Shown in pieces: positions 24,543 to 33,181 of a stretch of DNA of 64,000 bases. The stretch's first letter is position 1, and each line of letters begins with the position of its first letter. The notes beneath the pieces are model-generated. The model was given only the letters and a program-made list of their open reading frames with translations. It did not search any database and was not told the DNA's origin. The position numbers were made by a program, and so were the translations under genes. The stretch covers positions 1-64,000 of the forward strand of contig NZ_QJUM01000008.1 of the NCBI RefSeq assembly GCF_004327355.1, in the 5' to 3' direction. The DNA is from Phytopseudomonas dryadis. Its GTDB lineage: Bacteria > Pseudomonadota > Gammaproteobacteria > Pseudomonadales > Pseudomonadaceae.

Positions 24543-26713
24543 GCCGACCTCCCGATCCAGCGATAGGCGGCTTGCTGCTCTTCCTGTTGTTCGGCCAGCG
24601 CCTGCTCGAGGGTCTGGCGACTGATCAGACCACGTTCGATCAGGTGTTCGCCCAGGGAGTCGTTGGCCGGGTCGAAGTCGATCAACGCCTGGCCGAACAG
24701 GCTCGCCGGCAACATGCCCCGCTCCTGCAACAGGTCGCCGAGCAGCACCTGATGACGACACACCTGCTCCATCAACTCGGCGTCGCGATGGCGGCTGGCG
24801 AGCACCTCGAGCAGGTGCTTCATCGGCGCAGGCTGATTGCTGCCGCCATACCAGTAGCGCAGCCCCAGGGTCACCCGCCCTTGCGGCGCCAGGCGGCAGC
24901 GCACCGGACGCTTGAGCTGGCGGCTGATGGCGCCCAGCGACACCGCGCTGATCGCCCGCTCGCTGGCCAGGATCAGGCTGTCGCCCTCCTGCGCCACCGG
25001 CAGCACCGAATAACGCAGGGCCAGTCGCTGGGGAAAGGCCTCGATCAGGCGAGGCGCGATGTCGAACGGGTCCAGCGGCGCCCACTCGAGGTCGGCCTGC
25101 TCGGCCAGCACCTGGGCCAGTTGCTCGCTGTCGATCAGCTCACGCAGCAGCAACTCGCGCCCCAGGCGGCGCAGGCGTGGCGACACCACCACCTCGTCCA
25201 GCTGTTCCTGGCGCAAGGCGCCGAGCTCGACCAGACGCAGGCCGATGGGCTGGCGCCTGGGCACGCCCAGGGCGGGGAACTCGTGGGTGGTCTTGTCCCA
25301 GGCCACCCGCCGGGCATCGCCTATCAGCAGCACCTGGCGCAAGGCCCGCAGGTTGGCGAGGAAGTTGACCAGGTTGCTCCACATCATCCGTGGCGCCGAC
25401 AGCAGACCCTGGCGAATCCCGTAGTACTGGGTCACGAAGTAGAAGCGCTGGAACAGCCGGTTGAGCAGCAGCAGGCCGTTGATGAGCAACAGAGTGATCA
25501 GCACCGGGCTGTCTGCGAGCAACGAGGGGAAATGCCAGGCATTGGGCAGATACAACCCCACCAGCCACAGGCTCAGCAACACCAGGAACAGCAGGTTGAC
25601 CAGGGCGCCGAGGGCATTGGCCACCGCGCCGCGGCGGTCGCGCCAGAGGAAGTAGTTGATTCGCCAGTCCTTGCTCCAGCCCAGCGAAGCGGTGCCCTGG
25701 AAGACGATGCCGGTGATCCAGCGCGACTTTTGCCGGATCGCGTACCTGAGCGTGCGCGGAAAGTGTTCGCGGACGCAGATCACCCGGCTCGAACGTGGCG
25801 CCACCCCCCACTTGCGCTCGCGCAGGGAGGCCAGTTGCGGGTCGCGCACGTGATAGCGGGCGAAGATGCATTGCATGCCCTTCTGCTTGAGCCGGAAGCC
25901 GATGTCGTAGTCCTCGGTGAGGCTCTGTACATCGAAGGCGATGCCGTCGCCCTCCTCCAGCAGCACGGTGATCGCCCGCCGGCTGAAGCAGGTGCCCACC
26001 CCGGCGCTGGGCACCTGACCGATCAGCGCTTCGCGCACCACCACGTCCTTGCCGTGGTATTCGGAAAACTCGTCGACATAGTGTCCGGCGGTGAACCCCC
26101 TCCAGGTCGGCGCGTAGGGATACACCGGCACCTGGATCAGGTCCTTGCGCGGCAACAGGTAGTTGAACAGGCGCAACTCCATGGGCGAGACCACGTCCTC
26201 GGCGTCGTGCAGGATGAAGCCGGCGAATTGCACCCGCGCCTCCCGTTCGAAACGCAGGATGGCGTCGATCACGTTGTTCAGGCAGTCGGCCTTGCTGGTC
26301 GGCCCCGGCCGGGCGCAGATCACCTTGTGGACGTTGGGATAGTGCAGGCAGACCGCGTCGACGTCGGCCTGGGTCTCGGCATCGTTGGGGTAGGTGCCGA
26401 CGAAGATCTGATAGTTCTCGTAATCCAGGGTCGAGGCGGCCAGGCGCGCCATCTCGCCGACCACTCCGACTTCCTGCCAGGCCGGCACCATGATCGCCAG
26501 GGGCTGCTCGGCGGCCAGGAACAGGCGATCCTCGTCGGCGCGCTCGCGTCGCCGATAGATGCCGAAACGGCGTTTGACCTGGCGCGTCCAGTACACCAGA
26601 TCGATGAACAGATCATCGAGACCGAGGATCAGCATCAACCAGGCCAGGGCGATTGCCAGCCATTTCACCCCATACAACACATAGCTCAATACATCGACGG
26701 CGAGATAGCTCAT
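24539..26713 (-). CDS. nfrB: NfrB-like inner-membrane processive glycosyltransferase with C-terminal MshEN (c-di-GMP) region
   Basis: 724 residues. N-terminal helices (about 5-30) precede a GT2 domain with HDAEDVVSP, the acid TEDYD and the processive-synthase signature RQKSRW; further helices follow at about 360-440. After about residue 489 the protein carries MshEN-like segments, e.g. RLGRELLLRELI...L..Q at 516-539 and SLGEHLIERGLISRQTLEQA near 686, with related LG..L...G.L pieces at about 489 and 656. MshEN domains bind c-di-GMP. E. coli NfrB has the same architecture and uses UDP-ManNAc, supplied by WecB, to make a secreted amino-sugar polymer. The motifs deviate in places (G to E, R to S), so ligand binding is probable rather than certain. 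Start and stop overlap the neighbouring genes by 4 bp. Confidence 0.88.
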   Translation of the reverse strand: MSYLAVDVLSYVLYGVKWLAIALAWLMLILGLDDLFIDLVYWTRQVKRRFGIYRRRERADEDRLFLAAEQPLAIMVPAWQEVGVVGEMARLAASTLDYENYQIFVGTYPNDAETQADVDAVCLHYPNVHKVICARPGPTSKADCLNNVIDAILRFEREARVQFAGFILHDAEDVVSPMELRLFNYLLPRKDLIQVPVYPYAPTWRGFTAGHYVDEFSEYHGKDVVVREALIGQVPSAGVGTCFSRRAITVLLEEGDGIAFDVQSLTEDYDIGFRLKQKGMQCIFARYHVRDPQLASLRERKWGVAPRSSRVICVREHFPRTLRYAIRQKSRWITGIVFQGTASLGWSKDWRINYFLWRDRRGAVANALGALVNLLFLVLLSLWLVGLYLPNAWHFPSLLADSPVLITLLLINGLLLLNRLFQRFYFVTQYYGIRQGLLSAPRMMWSNLVNFLANLRALRQVLLIGDARRVAWDKTTHEFPALGVPRRQPIGLRLVELGALRQEQLDEVVVSPRLRRLGRELLLRELIDSEQLAQVLAEQADLEWAPLDPFDIAPRLIEAFPQRLALRYSVLPVAQEGDSLILASERAISAVSLGAISRQLKRPVRCRLAPQGRVTLGLRYWYGGSNQPAPMKHLLEVLASRHRDAELMEQVCRHQVLLGDLLQERGMLPASLFGQALIDFDPANDSLGEHLIERGLISRQTLEQALAEQQEEQQAAYRWIGRSA

Positions 26714-27852
26714 GTAGCGCGCTTATCCCGCAGCCAGCGCTGCAGACCGGCGACGATGCGCGCGCTGGCGCGGCCATCGCCATAGGGATTGTGCGCCTGG
26801 CTCATGCGCGCATAGGCCTGCTCATCGTCCAGCAGGCGCGCCGTGGCCGCGACGATCTGCGCCGGGTCGGTGCCCACCAGGTGTACGGTACCGGCCTCGA
26901 CCGCTTCCGGCCGTTCGGTGGTGTCGCGCAGCACCAGAACCGGCTTGCCCAGCGAGGGCGCCTCCTCCTGCACGCCACCGGAATCGGTGAGGATCAGGCT
27001 GGCGCGATCCATCAGCCAGACGAAGGTGCGGTAGTCCAGCGGATCGATCAGCAGCACGTTGGCATGACCGTCCAGCACCCCATACACGGCCTGCTGGACC
27101 TGCGGATTGAGGTGTACCGGATAGACGAAGCATACCTGCGGGTAACGCTGCGCCAGGGTCGCCAGGGCCGCACAGATACGGGCGAACCCGGCGCCGAAAT
27201 TCTCCCGCCGATGCCCGGTGATCAGCACCACCCGCGCCTGTGCCGGCAGCCCGTGCAACGGCGACCCGGCCTCCGGCTGCCAGCCACTGCGCTGCAAACG
27301 CTCATGCATCCACAGCAGCGCATCGATCACCGTATTGCCGGTGACCTCGACACGCTCGTGGGGCACGCCCTCACGCTGCAGGTTGTCCCGCGACACGGGC
27401 GTGGGGGCGAAATGCAGGTCGGCCAGCACCCCGGTCAGGCGCCGGTTGGCCTCTTCCGGCCAGGGCGAGCGCAGATTGCCGGTGCGCAATCCGGCTTCGA
27501 TGTGGGCGACGGGAATACGCCGATGAAAAGCCGCCAGCGTGGCGCCGAAGCTGCTGGTGGTATCCCCGTGCACCAGCACCAGGTCCGGCTTGACCCGGCC
27601 ATAGACCTGATCGAGATGGACCAGCAACTGCTGGGTCAGGCCATTGAGGGTCTGGCCCTGGGTCATCAGTTGCAGATCCTCCTCGACCTGCAACTCGAAG
27701 GTGTGCAGGACCTGGTGCAACATTTCCCGGTGCTGACCGGTCACGCAGATGTGCAGGTCGATATCACCCGCCTGGCGCAAGGCATGCGCCAGTGGCGCCA
27801 TCTTGATCGCCTCCGGCCGGGTGCCGAAGACCATCATTACTCGATGCGGCAT
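26710..27852 (-). CDS. wecB: UDP-N-acetylglucosamine 2-epimerase (non-hydrolysing)
   Basis: 380 residues, the usual length. It begins MPHRVMMVFGTRPEAIKM and contains HRRENFG, LILTDSGGVQEEAPSLGKPVLVLR and the substrate-binding acidic residues of the family. It interconverts UDP-GlcNAc and UDP-ManNAc in the cytoplasm. It is the first gene of an operon in which every junction overlaps by 4 bp with nfrB, nfrA and ybcH, so it is expected to supply the NfrB substrate; E. coli nfrC is wecB. No wecC dehydrogenase lies nearby, which argues against use in enterobacterial common antigen here. The 101-bp upstream region holds two direct AAGCGTTT repeats 14 bp apart of unknown meaning. Confidence 0.95.
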   Translation of the reverse strand: MPHRVMMVFGTRPEAIKMAPLAHALRQAGDIDLHICVTGQHREMLHQVLHTFELQVEEDLQLMTQGQTLNGLTQQLLVHLDQVYGRVKPDLVLVHGDTTSSFGATLAAFHRRIPVAHIEAGLRTGNLRSPWPEEANRRLTGVLADLHFAPTPVSRDNLQREGVPHERVEVTGNTVIDALLWMHERLQRSGWQPEAGSPLHGLPAQARVVLITGHRRENFGAGFARICAALATLAQRYPQVCFVYPVHLNPQVQQAVYGVLDGHANVLLIDPLDYRTFVWLMDRASLILTDSGGVQEEAPSLGKPVLVLRDTTERPEAVEAGTVHLVGTDPAQIVAATARLLDDEQAYARMSQAHNPYGDGRASARIVAGLQRWLRDKRAT

Positions 27853-27953
27853 CAGTTTCGCTCTTAACTTTAGTCATGAAACCGACCCTGCTAATCGCGA
27901 AGTGTTCAGAAAAACCTGTACCGGACCTATACAAAACGCTTACAGAAACGCTT

Positions 27954-30900
27954 TCACGCTGTTTTCCTGACCCGGAACCAGGCGGCGTAGAGCGCGGGCA
28001 AGAACAACAGGGTCAGCGCCGTGGCCACCACCAGCCCGCCCATGATCGCCACGGCCATGGGTCCGAAGAACACGCTGCGCGACAACGGGATCATCGCCAG
28101 CACGGCGGCCAGCGCGGTGAGCACGATGGGGCGGAAACGCCGCACCGTGGCTTCGATGATCGCATCCCAGGTAGCCAGGCCAGCGGCCCGATCCTGCTCG
28201 ATCTGGTCGACCAGGATCACCGAGTTGCGCATGATCATCCCCGACAGGGCGATGGTGCCGAGCATGGCGACGAAGCCGAACGGCTGGCGGAAGATCAGCA
28301 GGAACAGGGTGACGCCGATCAGCCCCAGCGGCGCGGTGAGAAACACCATGGCCGAGCGCGAGAAGCTCTTCAGTTGCACCATAAGCAGGGTCAACACCAC
28401 CACGATGAACAGCGGCACGCCGGCGTTCACCGAAGCCTGGCCCTTGGAGGAATCCTCCACCGTGCCGCCCACTTCGAGCAGGTAGCCATCGGGTAGCCGG
28501 CTGCGCACCTCGGCGAGGGTCGGCAGGATCTGCTGGGTCAGGGTCGCCGGCTGCTGCTGGCCATAGATATCGGCGCGCACGGTCACCGTCGGCAGCCGGT
28601 TGCGGTGCCAGATGATGCCCTCCTCGAAGCCGTATTCCAGGGTGGCGATCTGCGCCAGCGGTACGCTCTTGCCGCTGTCGGTGGGCACCGCCAGGCTCGG
28701 CAGCGACTGCAATGCCTGACGCTCCAGCGGCGTGCCGCGCAGGAGGATTTCGATCAGTTCGTTGTCTTCGCGGTAATCGCTGACCGACGAGCCGCTCAGC
28801 GAGCTCTGCAGGAAGCGCGACACAGCGGCCGTGCTCACCCCCAGCGCCCGCGCCCGATCCTGGTCGATGTTCAGGCGCACCACCTTGCTCGGTTCTTCCC
28901 AGTCTAGGTGCACGTTGACCACGTGCGGGTTGGCGCGCACCTTGTCGGCGACCTGCCGGGCCAGGGCGCGCACCTCGTCGATGTGTTCGCCGGAGACGCG
29001 GAACTGCACCGGGTAGCCCACTGGCGGGCCGTTCTCCAGCCGCGAGATGCGCGTGCGCAGGCCGGGGAACTCGTCGTGCAGCACCTCGATCAACCAGCTG
29101 CGAAGCGCCTCGCGCTCCTCGATGGTCCTGGCCAGCACCACGATCTGGGCAAAGCTCACCGCCGGCAGTTGCTGATCCAGCGGCAGGTAGAAACGCGGCG
29201 AACCGGTGCCGACATAGGCCACGTAGTTATCCACCCCGGCATGCCCGGCCAGGCGTTGCTCCAGGCGCCGCACTTCGGCCTCGGTGGCACTCAGCGAGGC
29301 CCCTTCGGCCAGCTTGAAATCGACCATCAGCTCCAGCCGCCCCGACGCCGGAAAGAACTGCTGGGGCACGAAGCGGAACAGCGCGATGGCGCCGACGAAC
29401 AGCGCCAGGGTCAGCACGATCACCGTCTTGCGCCGCCGCACGCACCACTGCACCACACGCCGCACGCGCTGGTAGAACGGCGTGCCGTAGGGGTCATGAC
29501 CGTCGCCGCTGCCGCCATGCTTCGCGGCGGCGCGCCTGGCCAGGTCGGGCAACAGCTTGGCGCCCAGATAGGGCACGAAGACCACGGCCGCGACCCAGGA
29601 CATCAACAGGGCGATGGTCACCACCTGGAAGATCGAGCGGGTGTACTCGCCGGTACCCGACTGCGCCGTGGCGATGGGCAGGAAGCCCGCCGCGGTGATC
29701 AGGGTGCCGGTGAGCATGGGAAAGGCCGTGCTGGTCCAGGCGAAACTGGCCGCCTTGAGGCGGTCGTAGCCCTGCTCCATCTTGATCGCCATGATCTCCA
29801 CGGCGATGATCGCGTCGTCCACCAGCAGGCCCAGCGCCAGCACCAGGGCGCCGAGGGAAATCTTGTGCAGGCCGATGTTGAAGTAGTGCATGGCGGCGAA
29901 GGTCATCGCCAGCACCAGCGGAATGGACAGCGCCACCACCAGGCCGGTACGCAGGCCCAGGGAGAAGAAGCTCACCAGCAGCACGATGACCAGCGCCTCG
30001 GTCAGCACCTTGACGAACTCGCCGACGCCGGTCTTCACCGCCGCCGGCTGATCCGACACCTTGCGCAGCTGCATGCCGGCCGGCAGGTTGTTCTGCAAGC
30101 GGGTGAACTCGCCTTCCAGGGCCCTGCCCAGCACCAGGATGTCGCCGCCCTGCTTCATCGATACCGCCAGGCCGATGGCGTCCTCGCCCATGAAGCGCAT
30201 GCGCGGCGCCGGTGGGTCGTTGAAACCGCGGCTGACCTCGGCCACGTCACCGATGCGGAAGGTGCGATCGGCCACCCGGATGGGAAACTGGCGGATCTGC
30301 TCGACCGTCTCGAAGCTGCCGCTGACGCGCAGTTGCACGCGATCGCTCGCGGTCTCGAAGAAGCCGGCCACGGCCACCGCGTTCTGCTCTTCCAGAGCCT
30401 GCTGCACGGCCGCCAGAGGCAGGCCGAGGGTGGCCAGCTTGGTGTTGGACAGTTCGATCCAGATCTTCTCGTCCTGCAGCCCGATCAGCTCGACCTTGCC
30501 CACGTCCTTGACCCGCTGCAACTGCAACTGGATGCGGTCAGCGTAGTCCTTGAGCACGGCATAGTCGAAACCCGCGCCGGTCAGGGCGTAGATATTGCCG
30601 AAGGTGGTGCCGAACTCGTCGTTGAAGAACGGCCCCTGGATGCCGCGTGGCAAGGTATGCCGGATATCGCCGACCTTCTTGCGCAACTGGTACCAGAGTT
30701 CGGGAATCTCGTCGGAATGCATGGAGTCGCGGGCCATGAAGGTCACCTGCGATTCGCCCGGGCGCGAGAACGACACGATGCGCTCGTACTCGCCGGTCTC
30801 CATCAGCTTCTTCTCGATGCGCTCGGTGACCTGCCGGGCCACCTCCTCGGCGGTGGCGCCCGGCCAGTTGGTCTTGATCACCATGGCCTTGAAGGTGAAT

Positions 30901-31022
30901 GGCGGATCCTCGCTCTGGCCAAGCTTGGAATAGGACAGCGCCCCGGCGATACCGAGCAGCAGCATCAGGTAGAGGACGATCTGGCGGTTGTGCAGCGCCC
31001 AGGCGGAGAGATTGAAACCCAT
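27954..31022 (-). CDS. RND-family efflux permease (TriC-like)
   Basis: 1022 residues, standard for a hydrophobe/amphiphile RND pump in the inner membrane that uses the proton gradient. It has the expected layout: TM1 (about 13-32), porter domain, TM2-6 with the proton-relay pair in GLLVDDAIIAVEI, second porter domain, and TM8-12 with GFVAMLGTIALSGMIMRN. The N-terminal half (KLGQSEDPPFTFKAMVIKTNWPGATAEEV, GEYERIVSFSRPGES) resembles P. aeruginosa TriC. The triclosan pump TriABC has two adaptors, whereas only one adaptor gene precedes this one. No outer-membrane factor gene is present, so it probably borrows one. Six bases separate it from the adaptor gene. Confidence 0.9.
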   Translation of the reverse strand: MGFNLSAWALHNRQIVLYLMLLLGIAGALSYSKLGQSEDPPFTFKAMVIKTNWPGATAEEVARQVTERIEKKLMETGEYERIVSFSRPGESQVTFMARDSMHSDEIPELWYQLRKKVGDIRHTLPRGIQGPFFNDEFGTTFGNIYALTGAGFDYAVLKDYADRIQLQLQRVKDVGKVELIGLQDEKIWIELSNTKLATLGLPLAAVQQALEEQNAVAVAGFFETASDRVQLRVSGSFETVEQIRQFPIRVADRTFRIGDVAEVSRGFNDPPAPRMRFMGEDAIGLAVSMKQGGDILVLGRALEGEFTRLQNNLPAGMQLRKVSDQPAAVKTGVGEFVKVLTEALVIVLLVSFFSLGLRTGLVVALSIPLVLAMTFAAMHYFNIGLHKISLGALVLALGLLVDDAIIAVEIMAIKMEQGYDRLKAASFAWTSTAFPMLTGTLITAAGFLPIATAQSGTGEYTRSIFQVVTIALLMSWVAAVVFVPYLGAKLLPDLARRAAAKHGGSGDGHDPYGTPFYQRVRRVVQWCVRRRKTVIVLTLALFVGAIALFRFVPQQFFPASGRLELMVDFKLAEGASLSATEAEVRRLEQRLAGHAGVDNYVAYVGTGSPRFYLPLDQQLPAVSFAQIVVLARTIEEREALRSWLIEVLHDEFPGLRTRISRLENGPPVGYPVQFRVSGEHIDEVRALARQVADKVRANPHVVNVHLDWEEPSKVVRLNIDQDRARALGVSTAAVSRFLQSSLSGSSVSDYREDNELIEILLRGTPLERQALQSLPSLAVPTDSGKSVPLAQIATLEYGFEEGIIWHRNRLPTVTVRADIYGQQQPATLTQQILPTLAEVRSRLPDGYLLEVGGTVEDSSKGQASVNAGVPLFIVVVLTLLMVQLKSFSRSAMVFLTAPLGLIGVTLFLLIFRQPFGFVAMLGTIALSGMIMRNSVILVDQIEQDRAAGLATWDAIIEATVRRFRPIVLTALAAVLAMIPLSRSVFFGPMAVAIMGGLVVATALTLLFLPALYAAWFRVRKTA

Positions 31023-31028
31023 GCCCGA

Positions 31029-32132
31029 TTACTCCTTCGCCGCCAGGTCTACCGCGCGGTTCTGCCGGTCCACCGGGCGTACCTGCTGGCCCTCGAGCAG
31101 CACCTGCACCCCGGCCACCACCACCCAGTCGCTGGCCTTGAGCCCGTCGAGCACCGGCACCTGCTTTTCAGCGTAGGGGCCGATCCGTACCGGCGTGCGC
31201 CTGAGCGTCGAGTCCTGCGGATCGACCACCCAGACATAGGGCTGATCCTTCTCCGCGGTCAGCGCCGACAGCGGTACGGCCAGCGGCACATCGCCGTCGT
31301 GGGCGATGAACACCCGCGCGCTCTGCCCCAGTTCGGCGGGCACCTCGCCCTCGCTGAAGGCGATGCGCGCGGCATAGGTGCGCGAACGCGGATCGGCCGC
31401 CGGCGACAGCTCGCGGATGCGCCCTGCGAAGCGCTGCCCGGGCTGCGACCAGAGCTCCACCGCCACCGCCTGGCCGATGCGAAAACGCTTGATCGCCTGC
31501 TCCGGCAGATCGATCAGCACTTCGCGCTCGCCATCGGCGGCCAGGGCGAACACCTGCTGCCCGGCGGCCACCACCTGGCCAACCTCGACGTTGCGCTGGA
31601 CGATGACGCCGCTCTGGGGCGCGCGCAGCACCGCATAACCGGCCTGATTGTCGGCCACGTTGAATTCGGCGCGCAGCTGACGCAGGCGCGCCTCGCCGGC
31701 ACGGAAGGTATTTTCGGCATTGTCGTACTGCGACTGGCTGACCATCTGCCGCCCCAGCAGCGTGCGATAACGGTCACGCTCGGCCCGCGCCAGTTGCAGG
31801 TTGGCCTCGGCCGCCAGCACCTGGGCCCGCGCGGCGTCCAGCTGCAGGCGTACGTCCTGCGGATCGAGTTCGGCCAGCGGCGCGTCCTTGTCCACCCGCT
31901 GGCCGACGTCCACCAGACGCTTGCTCACCTTGCCGGCGATGCGAAACGCCAGCTCCGGCTCCAGCCGCGCGCGCACCTCGCCAGGGTAGGTGTCCACCAG
32001 CTCGGCCGCCAGTTGCGGCTGTACCACCATGGCGGGACGGATGCTCGGCTGGGGCGCTTCGCCATTGCCGCAGGCGACGAGGAACAGGGCAAGACAGGCA
32101 GGCAACGGGAAAGACAGAGCATGGCGGAACAT
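31029..32132 (-). CDS. RND efflux periplasmic adaptor (membrane fusion) lipoprotein
   Basis: 367 residues with a lipoprotein signal (PACLALFLVACG). The protein shows the barrel-sandwich and hairpin organisation of adaptors: RIAGKVSKRLVDVGQRVDKDAPLAELDPQD at about 65-95, an alpha-hairpin (about 97-165), then APQSGVIVQRNVEVGQVVAAGQQVFAL and a beta-barrel. It would link the downstream permease to an outer-membrane channel. It starts 92 bp from the divergent TetR gene; the intergenic palindrome at 32166-32181 lies 34 bp upstream of the start and is a likely repressor site. Confidence 0.92.
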   Translation of the reverse strand: MFRHALSFPLPACLALFLVACGNGEAPQPSIRPAMVVQPQLAAELVDTYPGEVRARLEPELAFRIAGKVSKRLVDVGQRVDKDAPLAELDPQDVRLQLDAARAQVLAAEANLQLARAERDRYRTLLGRQMVSQSQYDNAENTFRAGEARLRQLRAEFNVADNQAGYAVLRAPQSGVIVQRNVEVGQVVAAGQQVFALAADGEREVLIDLPEQAIKRFRIGQAVAVELWSQPGQRFAGRIRELSPAADPRSRTYAARIAFSEGEVPAELGQSARVFIAHDGDVPLAVPLSALTAEKDQPYVWVVDPQDSTLRRTPVRIGPYAEKQVPVLDGLKASDWVVVAGVQVLLEGQQVRPVDRQNRAVDLAAKE

Positions 32133-32165
32133 GATGAATGACCTTTCAAGAAGCGTTGGAATACT

Positions 32166-32181
32166 TATACTGGCCAGTATA
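32166..32181. promoter_or_regulatory. 16-bp perfect palindrome, probable TetR operator
   Basis: TATACTGGCCAGTATA is its own reverse complement and lies between the divergent adaptor and TetR genes. A second, imperfect version (TACT...CCAGTA, about 32194-32210) follows, so two regulator dimers may bind. AT-rich stretches around both sites fit overlapping divergent promoters. Confidence 0.75.
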
Positions 32182-32224
32182 GTAGAAATAGCGTACTCAC
32201 CAGTCCAGTATTAAAAGCGAACCG

Positions 32225-32860
32225 ATGCCAGATAACGTGTTACCCACCAGCGGCCCCGGCCGCCCCAAGGACCCCGCCAAGCGCAAAGCCATCCTCGAAG
32301 CCGCCAAGTGCCTGTTCCTGCGCCATGGCTACGCGGGTAGCAGCATGGACGCCATCGCCGCCCATGCCGGTGTCTCCAAGCTGACCGTATACAGCCACTT
32401 CACCGACAAGGAGACGCTGTTCTGCGCCGCGGTGAAGGCCAAGTGCGAAGAACAGTTGCCCGAACTGCTGTTCGAGCTGCCCGATGGCGTGGCCGTGGAA
32501 GGCACGCTGCTGAACATCGCGCACGGTTTCAATCGCCTGATCAACAGCGCCGAATCGATCGAACTGCACCGCCTGATGATCAGCCTCGGCGCCCAGGACC
32601 CATTGTTGTCACGGGTATTCTACGAAGCCGGTCCGCAGCGCCTGCTGTGCGAGATGGAGCGCCTGCTGAGCAAGGCCGAGCAGCGCGGCCAGCTACGCCT
32701 CGAATCGGCCAAGGTCGCGGCGGATCAGTTCTTCTCGCTGCTCAAGGGCTGCGCCAACTTCCGCCTGATGATCGGCTGTGGCGAGCCCCAGGGCGAAACG
32801 GAACAGGAGCAGCACGCGCAGCACGTGGTGCGGATGTTCCTGCGCGCCTATCGCCCTTGA
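32225..32860 (+). CDS. TetR-family transcriptional repressor of the adjacent RND pump
   Basis: 211 residues. The N-terminal helix-turn-helix (RKAILEAAKCLFLRHGYAGSSMDAIAAHAGVSKLTVYSHFTDKETLF, about 20-65) is typical of TetR/AcrR regulators. The C-terminal ligand-binding domain has the TetR_C_AefR-like pattern (ESIELHRLMISLGAQDPLLSRVFYEAGP). It is divergent from the pump operon with a palindromic operator between them, so autoregulation and repression of the pump, relieved by a substrate, are expected. The inducer is unknown. Confidence 0.9.
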   Translation: MPDNVLPTSGPGRPKDPAKRKAILEAAKCLFLRHGYAGSSMDAIAAHAGVSKLTVYSHFTDKETLFCAAVKAKCEEQLPELLFELPDGVAVEGTLLNIAHGFNRLINSAESIELHRLMISLGAQDPLLSRVFYEAGPQRLLCEMERLLSKAEQRGQLRLESAKVAADQFFSLLKGCANFRLMIGCGEPQGETEQEQHAQHVVRMFLRAYRP

Positions 32861-32866
32861 ACAGCA

Positions 32867-33181
32867 GCCATAAGCTTCAAGCGGCAAGTTAAAAGCGCTC
32901 CAGGCGTAACGCCTATGCTTTGCTGCTGGCTGCTGGCTGCTGGCTTGAAGCTTGAAGCTTGAAGCTTGAAGTCCGTAGGATGGGTGAAACCCATCAATCT
33001 GCCGATGGGTCTCACCCGCCCGGCCCGCCCCATCCTTGTGTGTCAACTGTCGCCTCCGAACAGGCGATAGTAGACGCCTTCACGTAGGGTGGATGACGCT
33101 TCACCCATCCACCGTTGGGATCGAGAGACGGTGGATGAAAAAAGCGTCATCCACCCTACCGACTGGCTTGAAGCTTGCCGC
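32867..33181. repeat. Composite intergenic repeat: heptamer array plus large hairpins
   Basis: This 315-bp region between the tetR and rsmJ stop codons holds no gene. It contains GCTGCTG-type repeats, four perfect tandem CTTGAAG units (32944-32971) and an inverted pair AAGCGGCAAG / CTTGCCGCTT near its two ends. It also has an 18-bp perfect inverted repeat (GTAGGGTGGATGACGCTT at 33084-33101; complement at 33142-33159) enclosing a second 10-bp stem (33106-33115 with 33128-33137). The hairpin may act as a bidirectional barrier between the convergent genes. Confidence 0.75.

Noticed and set aside
21546..24566. Open frame of about 1000 codons on the plus strand opposite nfrA
   Set aside because: It is a shadow of a high-GC gene, Ala/Gln/Gly-rich and without recognisable domains. 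The nfrA frame has a signal peptide, TPRs and a barrel, with perfect operon overlaps.
27853..27953. Possible FleQ or AmrZ box upstream of wecB (GACTAAAGTTA region)
   Set aside because: It matches only part of the FleQ consensus. I could not support a named regulator from sequence.
32944..32971. Tandem heptamers considered as a CRISPR array
   Set aside because: There are no spacers, the units are 7 bp and immediately adjacent, and no cas genes are in the window.
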